Part shown: one piece after another, positions 9,583-20,400 of the stretch
Numbering within the stretch: the first letter of the stretch is position 1
How the letters are laid out: the number at the start of each line of letters is the position of its first letter
Assembly (NCBI GenBank): GCA_964455525.1
Contig: CAYVWR010000001.1
Span: 124,001 to 188,000, forward strand
Length of the DNA stretch: 64,000 nt
Direction of reading: 5' to 3'
DNA from: JAFDZV01 sp964455525
GTDB lineage: Bacteria > Bacteroidota > Ignavibacteria > OLB7
The notes under the pieces: model-generated
The model's input: the letters and a program-made list of their open reading frames with translations, nothing else
Databases searched by the model: none
What the model was told of the DNA's origin: nothing
Position numbers and translations under genes: made by a program

Positions 9583-10596
9583 TCACTGAAGATAGCGCCC
9601 GCATCCCCTGTATTCCCGCTCATCCACGGTCACCCGTACGCGGGCATCGAATTCCTCGCCGCTCATATCATCGGCACAGGAACCGCGTTCGACAACCACA
9701 CTCAGCGTATAGGCTGCCTCCTTGGCATGATACTCCACACCTCCGGCAGAAGTGGTTCCACGCTCCAGCGCTATGGTGCCAAGACGGCGCTCACCATAGT
9801 CCAGCTCCAGTTCGGCATACACCGGCGTCTGGTTTTCATACAGGGTCATACTCCATCCCGGCTCATTGCCAACCGCACGCAAGGTTGCACCGCGCAGGCG
9901 AGCATCCTCCCAGACAGCCCGTGCAGGATTGGAGCGGCAGTTGCGGTAGGTGGCGCCATTCAACTCCAGAAGCGCCTCATCTCCCTTCGTCCAGAAGGTG
10001 ATATTGCCTTCGGTATATTTTGCGCCGGAGGCAGCAGGCACCTGGGGAAGAACATAGACGGTATCGGGAAACATCAGGCCGATCTCGCCGCCACGAACCC
10101 GTACAGTGACATCCAGGCCATCGCAGTTGAAGAAGTACGTTGTTGTGGGCGCCCTGCCATCATCCGGGATACGATGCAGCAGTATCTCGACCGGCTCTCC
10201 GGCCACCGGATCAATCTGGGTTCCCTCCCCTGGAGTCTCCCATGCGGTGCGACCGAACGGCTCCAGAAGCCGTGCCTGCACCCGGTAGATATAGCCCTCC
10301 CTCATCTGCCCTCGATCGTAGCGGAGCGTAAAGGGAATCGGGATACCTGTCAATTGTTCAAGCGTTGTATCGGCAAGAGAGTGGCTCGCCCCTGTGGCGG
10401 TATCCGTTGCAATCAACTCCACACGCGCCATAGCATTGGGGAACAGAGCAATCCGCTCCCGGTAGGTAAGCGCCCCCGTCATCTCGGCAGCACCGGCCGC
10501 CGTAGCAGTCTGCGATGTTTGCCGACCACACCCGGCAGCACCGACGAGCAATACCAGAAGAGCAAGGCCAACCAGCCACCGACACCATGTGCACAT
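9583..10596 (-). CDS. Three-domain envelope lipoprotein: YbaY-like, MliC-like and COG3650-like
   Basis: A 337-residue lipoprotein (ATG 10596 after GGGGAG; lipobox LVGAAGC, Cys23). Residues about 38-150 (GALTYRERIALFPNAMARVE) match the YbaY/YscW lipoprotein fold. Residues about 155-225 match MliC, the membrane-bound inhibitor of c-type lysozyme, with FFNCDGLDV, the SGAKYTEG loop and TFWTKGDEALLEL and paired cysteines. Residues about 235-337 (GNEPGWSMTLYE through DARVRVTV to YRGCGRYL) match the COG3650-type domain. It probably protects peptidoglycan at the outer membrane; lysozyme inhibition is inferred. The gene stands alone with its own terminator. Confidence 0.8.
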   Translation of the reverse strand: MCTWCRWLVGLALLVLLVGAAGCGRQTSQTATAAGAAEMTGALTYRERIALFPNAMARVELIATDTATGASHSLADTTLEQLTGIPIPFTLRYDRGQMREGYIYRVQARLLEPFGRTAWETPGEGTQIDPVAGEPVEILLHRIPDDGRAPTTTYFFNCDGLDVTVRVRGGEIGLMFPDTVYVLPQVPAASGAKYTEGNITFWTKGDEALLELNGATYRNCRSNPARAVWEDARLRGATLRAVGNEPGWSMTLYENQTPVYAELELDYGERRLGTIALERGTTSAGGVEYHAKEAAYTLSVVVERGSCADDMSGEEFDARVRVTVDEREYRGCGRYLQ

Positions 10597-10841
10597 ACGT
10601 TTCTCCCCAGCTTATAATCGGATATAGAGGTCTCGGATAATGTGAGCGGATGCGGTTGCAGCGCAACCGTTCTCATCAGCAGAAGAAGCTGCGGCTCGCG
10701 AGGAATCGCAGCCCCCTGCTCTCGGCATCCATCGGAAAATTGCAGTACGGACAACGGAAGGGCGGCTGCCAGAGAGGAGCCTATGATGGGCGTCTTGCAG
10801 CATGCCCTGGCGACCGCCCGGCGTACCCTCTCCGCATTCTA

Positions 10842-11210
10842 CTACAGATCCTGGGACAGTTCGCGAGGAGCCGTCCGTTCGGTTTCCTCGGATGTCGGGG
10901 AGGTAAGCTTCAGACCGACGAGCGCCACCATCAGCAGCACAAGAAAAAATACCCTGCCCAGCGTACGTGGCTCATCGAACAGGACCATGCCAAGAATCAC
11001 GGCCCCTATGGTGCCGATGCCTACCCAGATACCATAGGCAGTGCCAATCGGCAATGTGCGCGCAGCAAACGAGAGAAGAAGCATGCTAAGCACGATGGCA
11101 GCGGCAGTAAGGATGCTGGGAATGGGACGGGTAAAACCATCGGTATACTTCAGGCCGATAGCCCAGCCGACTTCCAGCAATCCAGCGGCGATAAGATAGA
11201 ACCAAGCCAT
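10842..11210 (-). CDS. gdx: SMR-family guanidinium exporter Gdx (SugE)
   Basis: A 122-residue four-helix small multidrug resistance protein that expels guanidinium in exchange for protons. ATG 11210 is the true start, giving MAWFYLIAAGLLEVGWAIGL with the essential Glu13; an upstream ATG at 11273 lies inside the riboswitch hairpin and is rejected. The GLKYTDGFTRPIPS segment is the Gdx-type signature rather than the EmrE type. The C-terminus is about 15 residues longer than usual (polar TSPTSEETERTA tail). It is controlled by the guanidine-II riboswitch just upstream, which independently supports guanidinium as substrate. Confidence 0.92.
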   Translation of the reverse strand: MAWFYLIAAGLLEVGWAIGLKYTDGFTRPIPSILTAAAIVLSMLLLSFAARTLPIGTAYGIWVGIGTIGAVILGMVLFDEPRTLGRVFFLVLLMVALVGLKLTSPTSEETERTAPRELSQDL

Positions 11211-11226
11211 AAGACGCGACAATAAC

Positions 11227-11279
11227 GTGAGGTCGTCCTCACAAACAACAAGGACTCGCGGGGTCGTCCCCATGAGTCA
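11227..11279 (-). promoter_or_regulatory. Guanidine-II (mini-ykkC) riboswitch controlling gdx
   Basis: On the minus strand two hairpins with identical ACGA loops occur in tandem: GGGG-ACGA-CCCC (11260-11271, stem extended by outer GACTC/GAGTC to 11279) and GTGAGG-ACGA-CCTCAC (11227-11242). Two short stem-loops with ACGR loops define the mini-ykkC/guanidine-II class. The second hairpin ends 16 bases before the gdx start, as expected for translational control by guanidine binding. Both stems are perfect. Confidence 0.93.
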
Positions 11280-11326
11280 TACAGAAGCATGCCCGTTCCA
11301 GGCCATTTCCGGGCTGGCGGGATCTT

Positions 11327-11716
11327 TTATTCGCTCTTTTCAAGTATACCGGAGGCATACCGTACCAGATCACAGACACGCATATTGGCATCCACGACGA
11401 GGGTCATGCCACCAACCGAAGAGCCTTCATCGGAAGCGAGCACACGATGGCTTTCTCCCCATCCGGGATTTTCACCTGAGAGAAGAAGCATTGTAAGATA
11501 GCTTTCCCCCTTGGCCTGCCTGGTATCAGTTGGCATCGGATGCTGGGTCCGGCGACTTCGAGCGCCGATCTCCAGCACCATCACCGATGCGGTATGCCCA
11601 TCCTCGTCCACAACGGCGCTCCGGTAGCAGATCCGCCCGGAAAGCACCGCATGGTTTCCCTGGGGATCATCTCCGTGCAACCGCTCATGATCGGGTGTTC
11701 CATATCGAATATCCAT
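11327..11716 (-). CDS. Hypothetical protein
   Basis: A 129-residue frame from ATG 11716, which follows a GAGGACAGGT ribosome site. Codon use resembles the neighbours (GC-rich third positions). No family is recognised; the sequence is soluble, without signal peptide or membrane helix. It begins MDIRYGTPDHERL and has a central stretch ASVMVLEIGARSRR. It lies upstream of gdx on the same strand but beyond the riboswitch, so it is a separate unit. Confidence 0.5.
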   Translation of the reverse strand: MDIRYGTPDHERLHGDDPQGNHAVLSGRICYRSAVVDEDGHTASVMVLEIGARSRRTQHPMPTDTRQAKGESYLTMLLLSGENPGWGESHRVLASDEGSSVGGMTLVVDANMRVCDLVRYASGILEKSE

Positions 11717-12133
11717 ACCTGTCCTCGCTGTTCAGAAGTATCCGGGTCAACCATTCATCACACATCTGGCGCTCATCACCCCCATATCGGGACGCTGTTC
11801 TACGCATCTTCATGCAACTCCCGTGCAAACATTGTGCGCCGGAGCCTCCCGGAGCATACTTCCGACCAGAATTCCCAGCCCCCGCCCACTCAAGCGCGGT
11901 CCTGACGATTCCGGCTTCATCCGCAGAAACAACCGAAGCATCGGCACCATGACTCTGTGCCATTTTCATGCACATTCCCGGTTCTGGCTCTACAGCCCCC
12001 AAAACAGCGCATAGCCGTTGCATCATATCGGTGCCGATATCGGCAACTACGATAGCGGAGCAAAAAATGCATGGATACCAACGGAATCCCATATCCTGTA
12101 CAAAAAACAACCAAAAAAGGTTCCCTGTAATCC

Positions 12134-12367
12134 TTATGACATACGGCGGTGAAGCTCCCCCTTGTATCCCCATCGCGTGGCGAAACCCCTGGCCAGTATT
12201 TCAAGCCCGACAAGAAAATCAGGCCAGCGCTCCGGCCGCCCGGGTGGGATATCAACAACAGGACGGGTTGCGGCACGACGTGTTGGGAGATCATTGGCCA
12301 ACAGGTCGTGCCGATAGCTTCGGGAAGGATGGCAATGCAGATACACGAGCACAAAGCGCTTGAACAC
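12134..12367 (-). CDS. Possible small protein with GTG start
   Basis: A 77-residue frame from GTG 12367, with AGGAG about 15 bases upstream. The second half (VVDIPPGRPERWPDFLVGLE, then ILARGFATRWGYKGEL) looks protein-like and uses normal codons. No family is recognised. A plus-strand frame overlaps it, so it is offered with low confidence. Confidence 0.3.
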   Translation of the reverse strand: MFKRFVLVYLHCHPSRSYRHDLLANDLPTRRAATRPVVDIPPGRPERWPDFLVGLEILARGFATRWGYKGELHRRMS

Positions 12368-12947
12368 TCCCTCCCCAGGCGCTCCTAGGGAAGACGCTCA
12401 GCACGCCGTGCATCGCTACACCAGGGAGGGCGCTCGTGAAGAATCCCTACGATATTTTTTTATTTCGCACTCCCGGGCTTGCCACCACACCAGGATGAAT
12501 ACCGTATATTTAAAACGTTTGATAGAACATCTCGAAACGATCCGTAGCAAAAACCGGGCGGTATATAACAGAGATGCACCGCTCATCCCATATCACTAAT
12601 TGCCGCACAGTTTTCCTCATTATCCATTTCGGAACCATACGGAAATCTGAACAGGCAGACAGGCCTATCGCTATCATGCTACGCTAGCGCCGACATCAGC
12701 ACTATGAGGTCATGGCTCCGCTTAACAGAGGGTTCATGCACCGGGTTGTCCAGCCTCTGGCATATTGCAGAGAACCCTGGTGATGCACTGTTGCAAAGGC
12801 CTCAGTAGTTTTTATACTGCATCGGATACGAAGCCATCGGCAACAACACATGCCCCCCCTTGATGACATCGCATCTCTCCATGACCCACACGACCAGAGA
12901 GGGGAACCATCCGCTCATGAATTCCATATAGAGAGTCACGATCAAAG
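12368..12947. other. Gene-free stretch upstream of the hybrid kinase
   Basis: About 580 bases with locally lower GC and no credible frame or hairpin. It should contain the kinase promoter, not recognisable by eye. Confidence 0.4.
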
Positions 12948-15815
12948 ATGCGCTCTACACCTTTGTTTCGTTTGGCCCTGGCAGCCACAACAGGCATTAC
13001 GCTATTGATAGTGCTCCAGATGGCCTTCCTGAACCGATTGTCAAACGCACGGTTCTTCATGCCCCGTGGCCATACGCATGTACTGGCCCCGATGCTCGTG
13101 GCGCTCCACGCGAGTTCCAATAGCCTTATCGTGCTCTCCTATGTTGCCATATCCCTCACGATCGGCTATATGATATGCAAGGCATGTCGTGGCATGCCGT
13201 TCCACTGCCTGATCATGGCCATTTTTGTTGTCATCATCGCCTCTGCTGGAACATATCTGATGGATGAGCTGACGCTCTGGAACCCGGCCTACTGGGTTTC
13301 CGGCACGGTAAGGCTTGTTGCAGCATGCTCTGTGGCCGCAACAGCCATCGTGCTCCCTTCGATGGCGCCAAAGGTGCTTGATATCGTTCGCACCGCACGG
13401 GAAGCAGGAGCCAGGAAGAAGACACAGCCATCGCCCTCCAGGCCTCGGCACGATGATGACAACCCGAAGACCCGGTTCGCCGAAACTCCAGGCTCCGATC
13501 TGCATACTCCTCTGAGGCTTATCCTTGGTTCGGTGCAAAAGCTGCTGGAGGAAAAAAAGATCCCGGCAGCCGAACAGCAGCACCTTCGGATGGTAGAGCA
13601 AAATGCCAGCATCCTGCTGCACCATGTCAATGCTCTCCCGGCTCTCTCCAGGCCGGACGCCACCATGATAGCGCCCCACCCAACCGCAACCGACCTTGTC
13701 CCGCTTCTCCACCGTATGGTCTCTCATTTCGAGATGCTTGCAACGAAACACCGCATCGGGCTGCATGTAGCAACGCCCCCATCGGTTCCGGCCGTTATCG
13801 ACCGGGAGAAGATCGAGCAGGTGCTCATGAACCTTCTCTCCGGCGCTTTTGCAGAGATCGCGGATGGCGGCATTATCGCCTGCTCTCTGGAAGTGCACGA
13901 AGGGAACGCGCATATAAACATCCAGAACAGCCGGTCCAAGACGCCGGAGAAGACGCAACCAGCACGATCCGATCGTTTTGGTCGGCATCACCAAGAGGGC
14001 GCACACCACTACGGCGATGGCAGCCCGAGCATTTCGATCGCCAGGGAATTTGTGGAATTTCATGGCGGCACCCTCCGCCTCAGCGATGCGCCCCAGGGAA
14101 ACAACCGATGGACCATCACACTGCCATTAACCGAGGCGATGCCAACAGCACCCCAGGCCGATGCGCAAACCGTGGCGATCGCAACGGGGCCGATCGTATC
14201 CCCATCCCAACAGCCTCCACAAGCAGCTCCTCCAGCCGATACCGATCGGCCTCTTGTGCTGGTTGTGGCTGATAATCATGATAGTGCAACGGCCATCGCC
14301 CATATCCTGGCAGAAGAGTTCAGAGTGATAACGGCGTTCAATGGCGATGATGGATACCGCAGAATGCTTGAAGAACAACCGGATCTGATCGTGAGCGACG
14401 TGGCGATGGCCGAATCCGGCGATGAACATCTTGTGCAGCGGATCAGGCGCCACAAAGAATTTGCAGCCATGCCGATCCTGCTGCTTACAGCACAAACGGA
14501 CGACGAAGCGCTGATGGAGCGGCTCGGCGAAAACGTGCAGGATCATCTCGACAGGCCATTTGAACCACAGGAGTTGCAAACACGCGCCCATCACCTTGTC
14601 CGTATGAACCACCCCCCCGGGGTGCCCTATAAATCCCCCGAGAACCGCTTGCACGATATCGCCGAACCCGGAGATCGGCCAGCGGGACCAAAGGCCGATC
14701 TGCCTCACACTCCGGGGCATCCGGCCCGAAACCAGATCCGCCTGCACCACATCATCGAGGCAAATATCGTCGGCATTTTTTTCGCCGATTCACAGGGAAC
14801 GGTGCTGGAAGCAAACGATCTATTCCTACGGATGGTCGACTACGATCGCAACGATCTTCTCGCCGGAGATATCTCCTGGAAGGGGTTGACCCCGGAAGAG
14901 CACCATCATACAGGCACACAAGGCGGATTCCATACCATCAATGCGCCCAAACCGTTGGAAACCGTCTATATCAGAAAGGACGGAAGGCACCTGCCAGTGC
15001 TGGCAGGAACGGTTCTCCTGGCCGCAGCCGACCCGGAGTACGCGACGTTTGTGATCGACCTGAGCGAGCAGAAGCAGATGCAGCAGGATCTACAGAAAGC
15101 AAGAGAGACTGCCGAGAGCGCATCGCGTGCGAAGGACCATTTTCTGGCGATTCTGAGCCACGAGCTGCTCACCCCTCTGACACCGGCGCTTATGGCAGTG
15201 CATGCACTGCATAACGACCCGGCAACCAGCAACGACGGCCACATTCTCCTTACTATCATCGAGAACAACATTGCCATCGAGGTCAGGCTGATCGAGGATC
15301 TGCTTGATATGACAAGGCTTGCCAGCGGCACAATGAGGCTGGACCTTGAGAACGTACAGGCTCACTCAATCCTACTTGACACTATCGCCCCCCTCCAAAC
15401 GATCCTGGCAGGGAAAAATCTGGCACTAGATATACGGCTCGGCGCCGAGTTCCCGCATACGCTGGCCAATCCTCTACGATTGCAACAGGCGTTCCGAAAC
15501 ATCCTGAAGAACGCTGCAAAATTCACTCCCAGCGGCGGCTCGATAACCATCTCATCGCGCAATGACACCACACAACAACTGCTCATCATCGAAGTAAAGG
15601 ATACAGGCATCGGCATTGCCCCGGAAGTGCTGACAGGCATTTTCGCCCCGTTTCAACAGGGTGAACAATCAATCACCCGAAAATTCGGCGGGCTGGGACT
15701 TGGCCTGGCACTCAGCAAACGGATCATCGAGATGATGGGGGGCACACTACAGGTGGAAAGCCCGGGCGAGAACATGGGAACGGTGTTTAGCATCACGCTG
15801 CCAACAGCAAAATAG
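12948..15815 (+). CDS. Hybrid sensor histidine kinase with ethylene-receptor-like membrane domain
   Basis: A 955-residue membrane kinase. Residues 1-140 hold three or four helices of the ethylene-receptor/phytochrome-like type (FFMPRGHTHVLAPMLVALHA, later ELTLWNPAYWVSGTVR). The usual Cys/His copper pair of the CGxTH motif is absent: the site reads SAGTYLMD. Residues about 168-400 are a kinase-like module with a damaged H-box (GSDLHTPLR) and N-box (LMNLLSGAF), probably non-catalytic. A receiver domain follows (about 430-560; acceptor Asp484 in LIVSDVAM, the late Lys replaced by Arg in DHLDRPFEP). Then come a PAS domain (about 600-705) and a complete kinase: His738 in LSHELLTPL, NILKNAAKF, DTGIGI, GGLGLGLALSK. 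The signal is unknown and no partner regulator is adjacent. Confidence 0.88.
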   Translation: MRSTPLFRLALAATTGITLLIVLQMAFLNRLSNARFFMPRGHTHVLAPMLVALHASSNSLIVLSYVAISLTIGYMICKACRGMPFHCLIMAIFVVIIASAGTYLMDELTLWNPAYWVSGTVRLVAACSVAATAIVLPSMAPKVLDIVRTAREAGARKKTQPSPSRPRHDDDNPKTRFAETPGSDLHTPLRLILGSVQKLLEEKKIPAAEQQHLRMVEQNASILLHHVNALPALSRPDATMIAPHPTATDLVPLLHRMVSHFEMLATKHRIGLHVATPPSVPAVIDREKIEQVLMNLLSGAFAEIADGGIIACSLEVHEGNAHINIQNSRSKTPEKTQPARSDRFGRHHQEGAHHYGDGSPSISIAREFVEFHGGTLRLSDAPQGNNRWTITLPLTEAMPTAPQADAQTVAIATGPIVSPSQQPPQAAPPADTDRPLVLVVADNHDSATAIAHILAEEFRVITAFNGDDGYRRMLEEQPDLIVSDVAMAESGDEHLVQRIRRHKEFAAMPILLLTAQTDDEALMERLGENVQDHLDRPFEPQELQTRAHHLVRMNHPPGVPYKSPENRLHDIAEPGDRPAGPKADLPHTPGHPARNQIRLHHIIEANIVGIFFADSQGTVLEANDLFLRMVDYDRNDLLAGDISWKGLTPEEHHHTGTQGGFHTINAPKPLETVYIRKDGRHLPVLAGTVLLAAADPEYATFVIDLSEQKQMQQDLQKARETAESASRAKDHFLAILSHELLTPLTPALMAVHALHNDPATSNDGHILLTIIENNIAIEVRLIEDLLDMTRLASGTMRLDLENVQAHSILLDTIAPLQTILAGKNLALDIRLGAEFPHTLANPLRLQQAFRNILKNAAKFTPSGGSITISSRNDTTQQLLIIEVKDTGIGIAPEVLTGIFAPFQQGEQSITRKFGGLGLGLALSKRIIEMMGGTLQVESPGENMGTVFSITLPTAK

Positions 15816-16861
15816 CGCAGCCCACAATGGTGAATCGACGGGTGCAGCACGCGTGCGCTCAAGCAGGAGGATGGAAGGCGACGGGGTGGGAGATGGCCGG
15901 GTAGAGAAAACACGAAAGGGTGGTATCACGAGGGACAGCCACCCTTCCGTCAGCATAACCTAGCGCGAAGAGGGCACCCGCGCAAGGTTACTGTCATCTC
16001 AGTGGTTCGGCTTGAGACAGTATGCACCGGAGGAAGCGTCCAGCGCATCCGGCCATTGCAAACCATAGGAGAGCAAGATACGTAATATTGACAAAGGAAG
16101 GGATACCCACCACTCTATCACCGTGAAAAAATCGAAGCGGAGACCGGAGAGATCCTGCTCGCACGCCCGGATTATTCGGCATACTACTACGGTGATGCCA
16201 ACAACAACTGGCAGAGAGTTCACCCTAGGGCACATCGCTACCGGTACCAGCCGGGGGGCGCAACGTATCGCCCCGGAAGGCCTGGGGGCCAGGCCCGTCG
16301 TCATGGGAATCATATATTCGGTGGCAGCAGCCGATGTAACGATTCACCCAGCATTGCAGCCAGGTATGCCCATCGGCATCCCGCACAATAGGAACGGCGA
16401 TTCGGCATCCGCGTCCCGGCCCATGGAGCCGGGATGCGGGGTTACCGTGGGCCTCTCGATCGGCACAACGCCCTGGCAGAGATAAAGCCGGTTGGCCCCC
16501 TATAGAGAACAGATCTGGCCAACCAGGCATTGATACGAATAGAACCGGACGATCTCATGGCATGAATCGGGGTACCGGGGGCGCTATGGCAAGCCGGAAG
16601 CGGCGCCGCGACCGCACACGATGCTCCGCTGCACATAGGCCCACAGAGCCGGGATACCAGAAGGAGGCTATCCAGAAGGCACTATCAAGCCAGAAACAGC
16701 AAAAAACGCGGAAGGGATAGCAACGGAGCATCGTCACCATCCCTTCCTCAGAAAGGGGCCGCACGGCGAGGGCACCGTGGCAGGCCGAGGTCAGCCGTCA
16801 GAAGGTGAGCATTCAGATCCAAAACCACTGAGACGCGATGGCCGCGCCATCGCCTCTGGTA
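15816..16861. other. Gene-poor stretch after the kinase, with a hairpin
   Basis: AAGGGTGG (15916-15923) pairs with CCACCCTT (15939-15946), a possible kinase terminator 100 bases after its stop. At 16096-16400 a plus-strand frame without a start codon is protein-like (REKIEAETGEILLARPDYSA, then YYYGDANNNWQRVH), possibly a decayed small gene. A 52-codon basic frame starts at ATG 16563. None is convincing. Confidence 0.35.
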
Positions 16862-17179
16862 TCAACGAGACCGGCCGCATTGCAGATGTTCCCGCATCAA
16901 CTGCGCATAGCAGGGACTATCGGGATCGAGGCGGTTTCCGCAATCGGGACAGTAATTGGCAATAGGATGGGGCACTCCCCCCCCGGCATTATTGCTCCGG
17001 CCAACAAGCAGATCGCCACAGCAGAAGCAGTAACGATCGCCGGGATAGCAGATCGCTTCGCACGAAGCACATGCACGAAACCCGCCCGGCATTACGCACG
17101 TGCTGCCATGCATATATCGGTACCGGTCAGGCCCATATCCCTCGCTCATATATTGACGATCCGCTTCTATCCATGCCAT
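16862..17179 (-). CDS. Small double zinc-ribbon protein
   Basis: A 105-residue frame from ATG 17179 behind a GGGG-type ribosome site. Paired cysteine motifs CASCEAICYPGDRYCFCC and YCPDCGNRLDP, plus later Cys residues, suggest two treble-clef or ribbon zinc sites. The N-terminus is rich in Tyr, Arg and Gly. No family is recognised and the role is unknown; zinc binding is inferred from cysteine spacing. It is divergent from the SARP-like gene. Confidence 0.5.
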   Translation of the reverse strand: MAWIEADRQYMSEGYGPDRYRYMHGSTCVMPGGFRACASCEAICYPGDRYCFCCGDLLVGRSNNAGGGVPHPIANYCPDCGNRLDPDSPCYAQLMREHLQCGRSR

Positions 17180-17436
17180 AGATTCCCCTGGGGGAGAAAA
17201 CTTTCAAATATTCTGGCCTATAATATCGGCTCCTTCGGTCGCAATGCACAGCGAAAGCGGTCGTAGTTATAGGAAAAGATGAACGCAACAACAATTTCAC
17301 ATGTGTTTTCGGTGCATCAGCATTTATTTTAGCGGGCATCAACAGCTATACACTTTTTTGTACAATCGCAGAATCGGCCACCCCCAAACGGCTTTAGAGG
17401 CAGCTCATCATCGACGTACTCAGCAGTTCGACCCCC

Positions 17437-20400
17437 ATGCACGCACTTGCCGATTTTCTGAATCATGGCATACTGCCCTTTACCGGCCGGTCTCAGCAGC
17501 TCAATGAACTGCATGCTTTCTGGCGATCAACGATTGAATCATCGTCGCTACGGATGGGCCTGCTGGTTGGCGAAGCCGGATCGGGGAAAAGCTCCCTGAT
17601 TGAAACGCTGGCCCCGATGGTGACGGCCGATGGTGGGGTGATGATCCATGTAAAGCTTTATCCTGATGCGGCTCTCTCGCTTGCGCCCTTGATGGCGCAC
17701 GTGCTCACAAGACCCGGAACAGCTCCCGGCATTCTCCGCCAGGCACCGGAGACGAGTCTAGGGGGCGTTGCTGGCGCGCTCAGGCGGCTTACCCGCCTCC
17801 GCCCCACCCTGCTGGTGATCGAGGATATTCATCTGCTGGCCAATGAGTCGCTTGGCGAGCTTTCCCGGCTGCTTCATGCGCTTGCCGATGAACCGCTCAC
17901 GGTACTCTGTCCGGCGCGTCCGTTCGACTCCACGATCCAGGGAGCACTGGAACGGTATACTGTCCATGAATGGCATCTCGGCGGCCTTGACCAGAAGGAG
18001 GTTGGGCAGCTCTGGGTGGAGCTTTTTGGCACCAGGCCGGACGATTCGATCTTCAAGGCACTGTATACCGCGACGCTCGGCAATCCGTTGGCATTACGCT
18101 CGGCGCTTCGAGGCGCGCTGAAAAGCGGCGCCATCACCTGCGAACATACAACCAATCGCTGGCATCTGGCAGTGTCGCACCGGCAGTTCGAGCAGGTGCT
18201 TGAACGCAGTGTACGGCTCCTCTCCGAAGGGATGGCGGCTCATCTTACCGATGAGGAACGGAGGATTGCCGAGCAGTTTGCCTGTCTGGGAGAATTATTT
18301 CCCCAGGAAGCAATAGCCCTGCTGGCCCCGAAGAAAGAAGAGATTGTGGAACGCCTCGTCTTCAAGGGCATCCTGATCGTCTCGGAGACCGCCTCACGTC
18401 CTCTTGCGGGGATCTCCAAAAGCTCGCCGCTTTCCTTTACTCACACGCTTCTGCATCGCCGTTTTGTGGAATCCGCAACCACCGATGCCACGGCGCTTGT
18501 ACGGGTGATCGCCTCCGGCGTGCCGCTGTATTCGGTGCTCCCGTTCCAGCTTATCGCCGAAGGGGCCGACATACGGATCGACGCCGAGTGCGAGGTGATC
18601 GCGCATGCGGTGAACCGGGTGATGGCGATTATCCCTGGGCTGAACATAACCACCGATTGGCGGCTGAACGTGCCGCTCTGGCATGCGGCCAATCGGATCG
18701 TTCAGCTTCGCTCTGACTGCTGGGACCAGGAGCAGCATGCAATGCAGGAGCTTGCCATGCTCGATGCACGCATCATCACCGAGATCCGCAACCAGCATAC
18801 CGATGAGTATTACAATCTTGCGATGCAGATGCTGGAATTGAGCTTCAAGGCGGAGACGGAATTTTTTGTCACTCACAGGATGCGCGCATACGGCAACCTG
18901 CATTTATCCTACTTCCGGCGTATGCCGGAGCGTTGCCGCCAGCTCTGGAACGATGTGGAGAACCTGCTGGAGCAGCATCCCTACCTTCGGTACACCAACG
19001 CCTATATCCGCTATATAGGCCGGGTGCTCAATATGAGCGGAGTGGTGGCCTCCGAACTGCCTCGCATCGCGGAGATACGGGCCGAGGAGCTTATCAACTG
19101 CAACAACAAGAACCCGGAGTTCAGCGAGGCCATTCGTTTTTATATCCTGCCGGAACTGCTTATCATGTTCGACTCGAAGGAGAAATTCGATAGGCGTGTA
19201 CAATTCCTGGAGGAACTGGAGAACGGGCCACGTGCAAGCCCCTACCATTTTGTGGTGAAGAAGATCGCCATACGGCTGCACGCAGGTCGGCTCTACGAGC
19301 TATCCCAGCTTATGGATGAGTTCATATTGCGGCTCGGCGAGATCGGCGAGTTCCTGGCGCTGTGCTATGCACAGGTTGTGCAGATATTTCTGGAGGCCAT
19401 CCTTGGCGAGCACCCCGAACAGGTTGAGCCGGCACTTGAGAAGATGCTCACGACCGCCACCCCCTGGAACCGCGCCGCGCTGCATGAAAACATCACGCAG
19501 TATATAGTGGCTGTGGGTCTGCTTCGAGGGAACATCTCCTGGGCCGAGAAGATCTATCGTCAGGTGGGGAGCGATTACCCCGTGCTCGATCTGTCGGAGA
19601 TGATCATCCTCCGCACACAGGGAACTCTCAGCGGCGAACAGTATGCGGCAACGGAGGTTAGCGACCCGGAGCATGAGCTTGTCTCGCTGTTCCACGCCAT
19701 CAAGGGCGATGCCATACCACAGGAACGGATTCTCGCAACAATCCGTGGCGTCACCGACAGCGAGCCGTATGACCTGTTTGAGCTTATCACCTTCCGCAGC
19801 ACCGTCGATGGGTTGCAATGGCTCGATGGCCATGGACGCTACCCTGGCATTCTCCAGGAACTGGCCCCCGAGCTGAACGCTGCGCTGAATGGATGGCTGG
19901 AATGGCTCGCCACACAGGGACTCTGGCAGATCATAACGCCGCTGCTTGATCGCTACGATCACTATCTGACGGCAAAGGAGCGCAAACAATGGCTTGGCAC
20001 GATTGCAACGCTCCGACAGGAATATCAGCCACATCGGACCCTGAGAGGAGGCTCAGGACGGATACGGGTCTCGATGATCGGCACGATCAAGGTGGAGAGG
20101 CCGGAGATCCCTGCCCAACGCCTCCGTGGCCCACGGGTGAGCAAATTCCTTGGCATGCTTGTAGCCGATCAGATGCTCGATCCACCGCTCTCCTTCCGGG
20201 AGATGTGCCGCCTGATATCCGGCGGGGAATTCGATCCCGAACGGGAACGCAAAGCCTTGAACGATGCGGTCTACAGACTTCGGGAAGTGCTGGGGCACGA
20301 TGCGGTGATCACTGAACGAGAGGTCTCCAGGCTCAACAGCGATCTGGTGGAGGTGGACCTGCTGAACGCCCACAGGCTGCTGAAGGAAGCAACCATGGCG

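Noticed and set aside
11685..12173. Minus-strand 162-codon frame overlapping the hypothetical gene
   Set aside because: It overlaps the better-supported 11327-11716 gene and has unusual Cys/Met-rich composition.
16096..16400. Plus-strand protein-like frame without a start codon
   Set aside because: No ATG, GTG or TTG at the right place and no family; kept only as a possible relic.
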